Source of the DNA: Shimia litoralis
GTDB lineage: Bacteria > Pseudomonadota > Alphaproteobacteria > Rhodobacterales > Rhodobacteraceae
Length of the DNA stretch: 64,000 nucleotides
Reading direction: 5' to 3'
Assembly: GCF_005518135.1 (NCBI RefSeq)
Contig: NZ_SULI01000002.1
Coordinates: 1 to 64,000 of the forward strand
A program made the position numbers and the translations under genes. The notes beneath the pieces are model-generated. The model made no database searches. It worked only from the letters and a program-made list of their open reading frames with translations, and had not been told where the DNA came from. This document shows, one piece after another, positions 63,635-64,000 of this stretch (position 1 is its first letter; the number at the start of each line of letters is the position of its first letter).

Positions 63635-64000
63635 TTAGTAGGCGTTCATCGTCAACAGTTCGTACTCGGCGACCAAATCATCGTCTTGGTTGGTCAAGGT
63701 GACGTGCCAGCGGACTTCACCATATTCGTCATTGCGCTGGGTCTTTTTCTTGACGCTTAGGCGCACCTTGATTGTGTCACCCGCCGAGACCGGCTTCATA
63801 AACCGGAGATTGTCCAATCCGGTGTTGGCAAGTACGGGACCTTCGTTTGGTTCCACAAACAGACCGGCCGCGAATGACAGCAACAGATACCCATGCGCGA
63901 CACGACCGGGGAAGAACGGATTCCGCTCCGCGGCTTCGTTATCCATGTGTGCATAGAAGGTATCGCCTGTGAAGTTTGCGAAATGCTCAATGTCTTCCAG
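63635..64000 (-). CDS. paaZ: Phenylacetate degradation enzyme PaaZ, C-terminal MaoC-like hydratase part (cut by window end)
   Basis: PaaZ opens the oxepin-CoA ring (hydratase domain) and oxidises the resulting aldehyde (N-terminal dehydrogenase domain). Only the last 121 codons are in the window, open to its edge. They read IEHFANFTGDTFYAHMDNEA, FPGRVAHGYLLLSFAAGLFV and NTGLDNLRFMKPVSAGDTIK, matching the PaaZ hot-dog domain including the Asp and His of the catalytic pair. The dehydrogenase half is assumed beyond the window; a stand-alone MaoC protein is the alternative. Confidence 0.88.
   Translation of the reverse strand: MEDIEHFANFTGDTFYAHMDNEAAERNPFFPGRVAHGYLLLSFAAGLFVEPNEGPVLANTGLDNLRFMKPVSAGDTIKVRLSVKKKTQRNDEYGEVRWHVTLTNQDDDLVAEYELLTMNAY

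Overview
The window reads as a piece of an alphaproteobacterial chromosome, most likely Rhodobacterales (Roseobacter group). The basis is the gene content (DUF2794 and DUF6478 families, HemP, an MbfA-type ferritin/VIT fusion behind an Irr-type box, mlaA-mlaC without the rest of mla, GlnK-AmtB, PaaX/PaaZ), moderate G+C, dense packing with many ATGA/GTGA stop-start overlaps, and frequent GTG starts. I saw no tRNA, rRNA, CRISPR array, insertion sequence, phage or integrase genes. It looks like core and ordinary accessory chromosome rather than an island.

Layout. 1-3.2 kb: zinc uptake, with zur-znuC-znuB divergent from znuA around a Zur-box-like palindrome. 3.2-10.3 kb: an orphan Tat-exported peptide-type binding protein, a family 2 glycosyltransferase, a GntR-like LacI regulator with a GntR-type operator half-site, a beta-barrel protein, a yiaW-yiaV pair whose yiaV has an apparent one-base frameshift, and hemP behind an iron-box-like palindrome. 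10.6-16.2 kb: glnK-amtB, a class A penicillin-binding protein and mlaA-mlaC. 16.4-26.3 kb: two plus-strand runs of tightly coupled housekeeping genes (RidA, GDPD, GNAT, PhhB; ferredoxin-reductase-like enzyme, rsmD; CinA-like, GNAT, CMD peroxidase-like, OmpA) with peroxiredoxin, map and sfsA on the other strand.

26.4-41.8 kb: a LysR regulator, an AEC carrier and fadH on minus; an SDR; a DUF6478 gene with a small coiled-coil partner; a CPBP protease; accD-folC; zapE; an MFS carrier; an ornithine-cyclodeaminase-like enzyme with a HAD phosphatase; an EamA exporter; yaiI. 41.8-47.9 kb: the glutathione-dependent formaldehyde oxidation genes fghA and adhI, separated by an AEC carrier, Irr-boxed mbfA and a divergent TetR gene. 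48.1-56.9 kb: DUF2794; an aminopeptidase/NlpC-P60/agmatinase operon; an Hpt-like small protein; beta-carbonic anhydrase; a 44-codon ORF; asd; a GT4 glycosyltransferase with an MFS carrier.

57.0-64.0 kb: a complete branched-chain-type ABC importer (livK-G-F-H-M), then a MarR/HpaR-like regulator, PaaX and the 3' end of paaZ, which runs off the window. The context suggests that this importer serves aromatic-acid (phenylacetate-type) catabolism. No clearly new multi-gene defence or mobile system was found. The items most worth a second look are the yiaV frameshift, the predicted metal-regulator boxes, the liv/paa juxtaposition, the DUF6478 pair and the 44-codon ORF.
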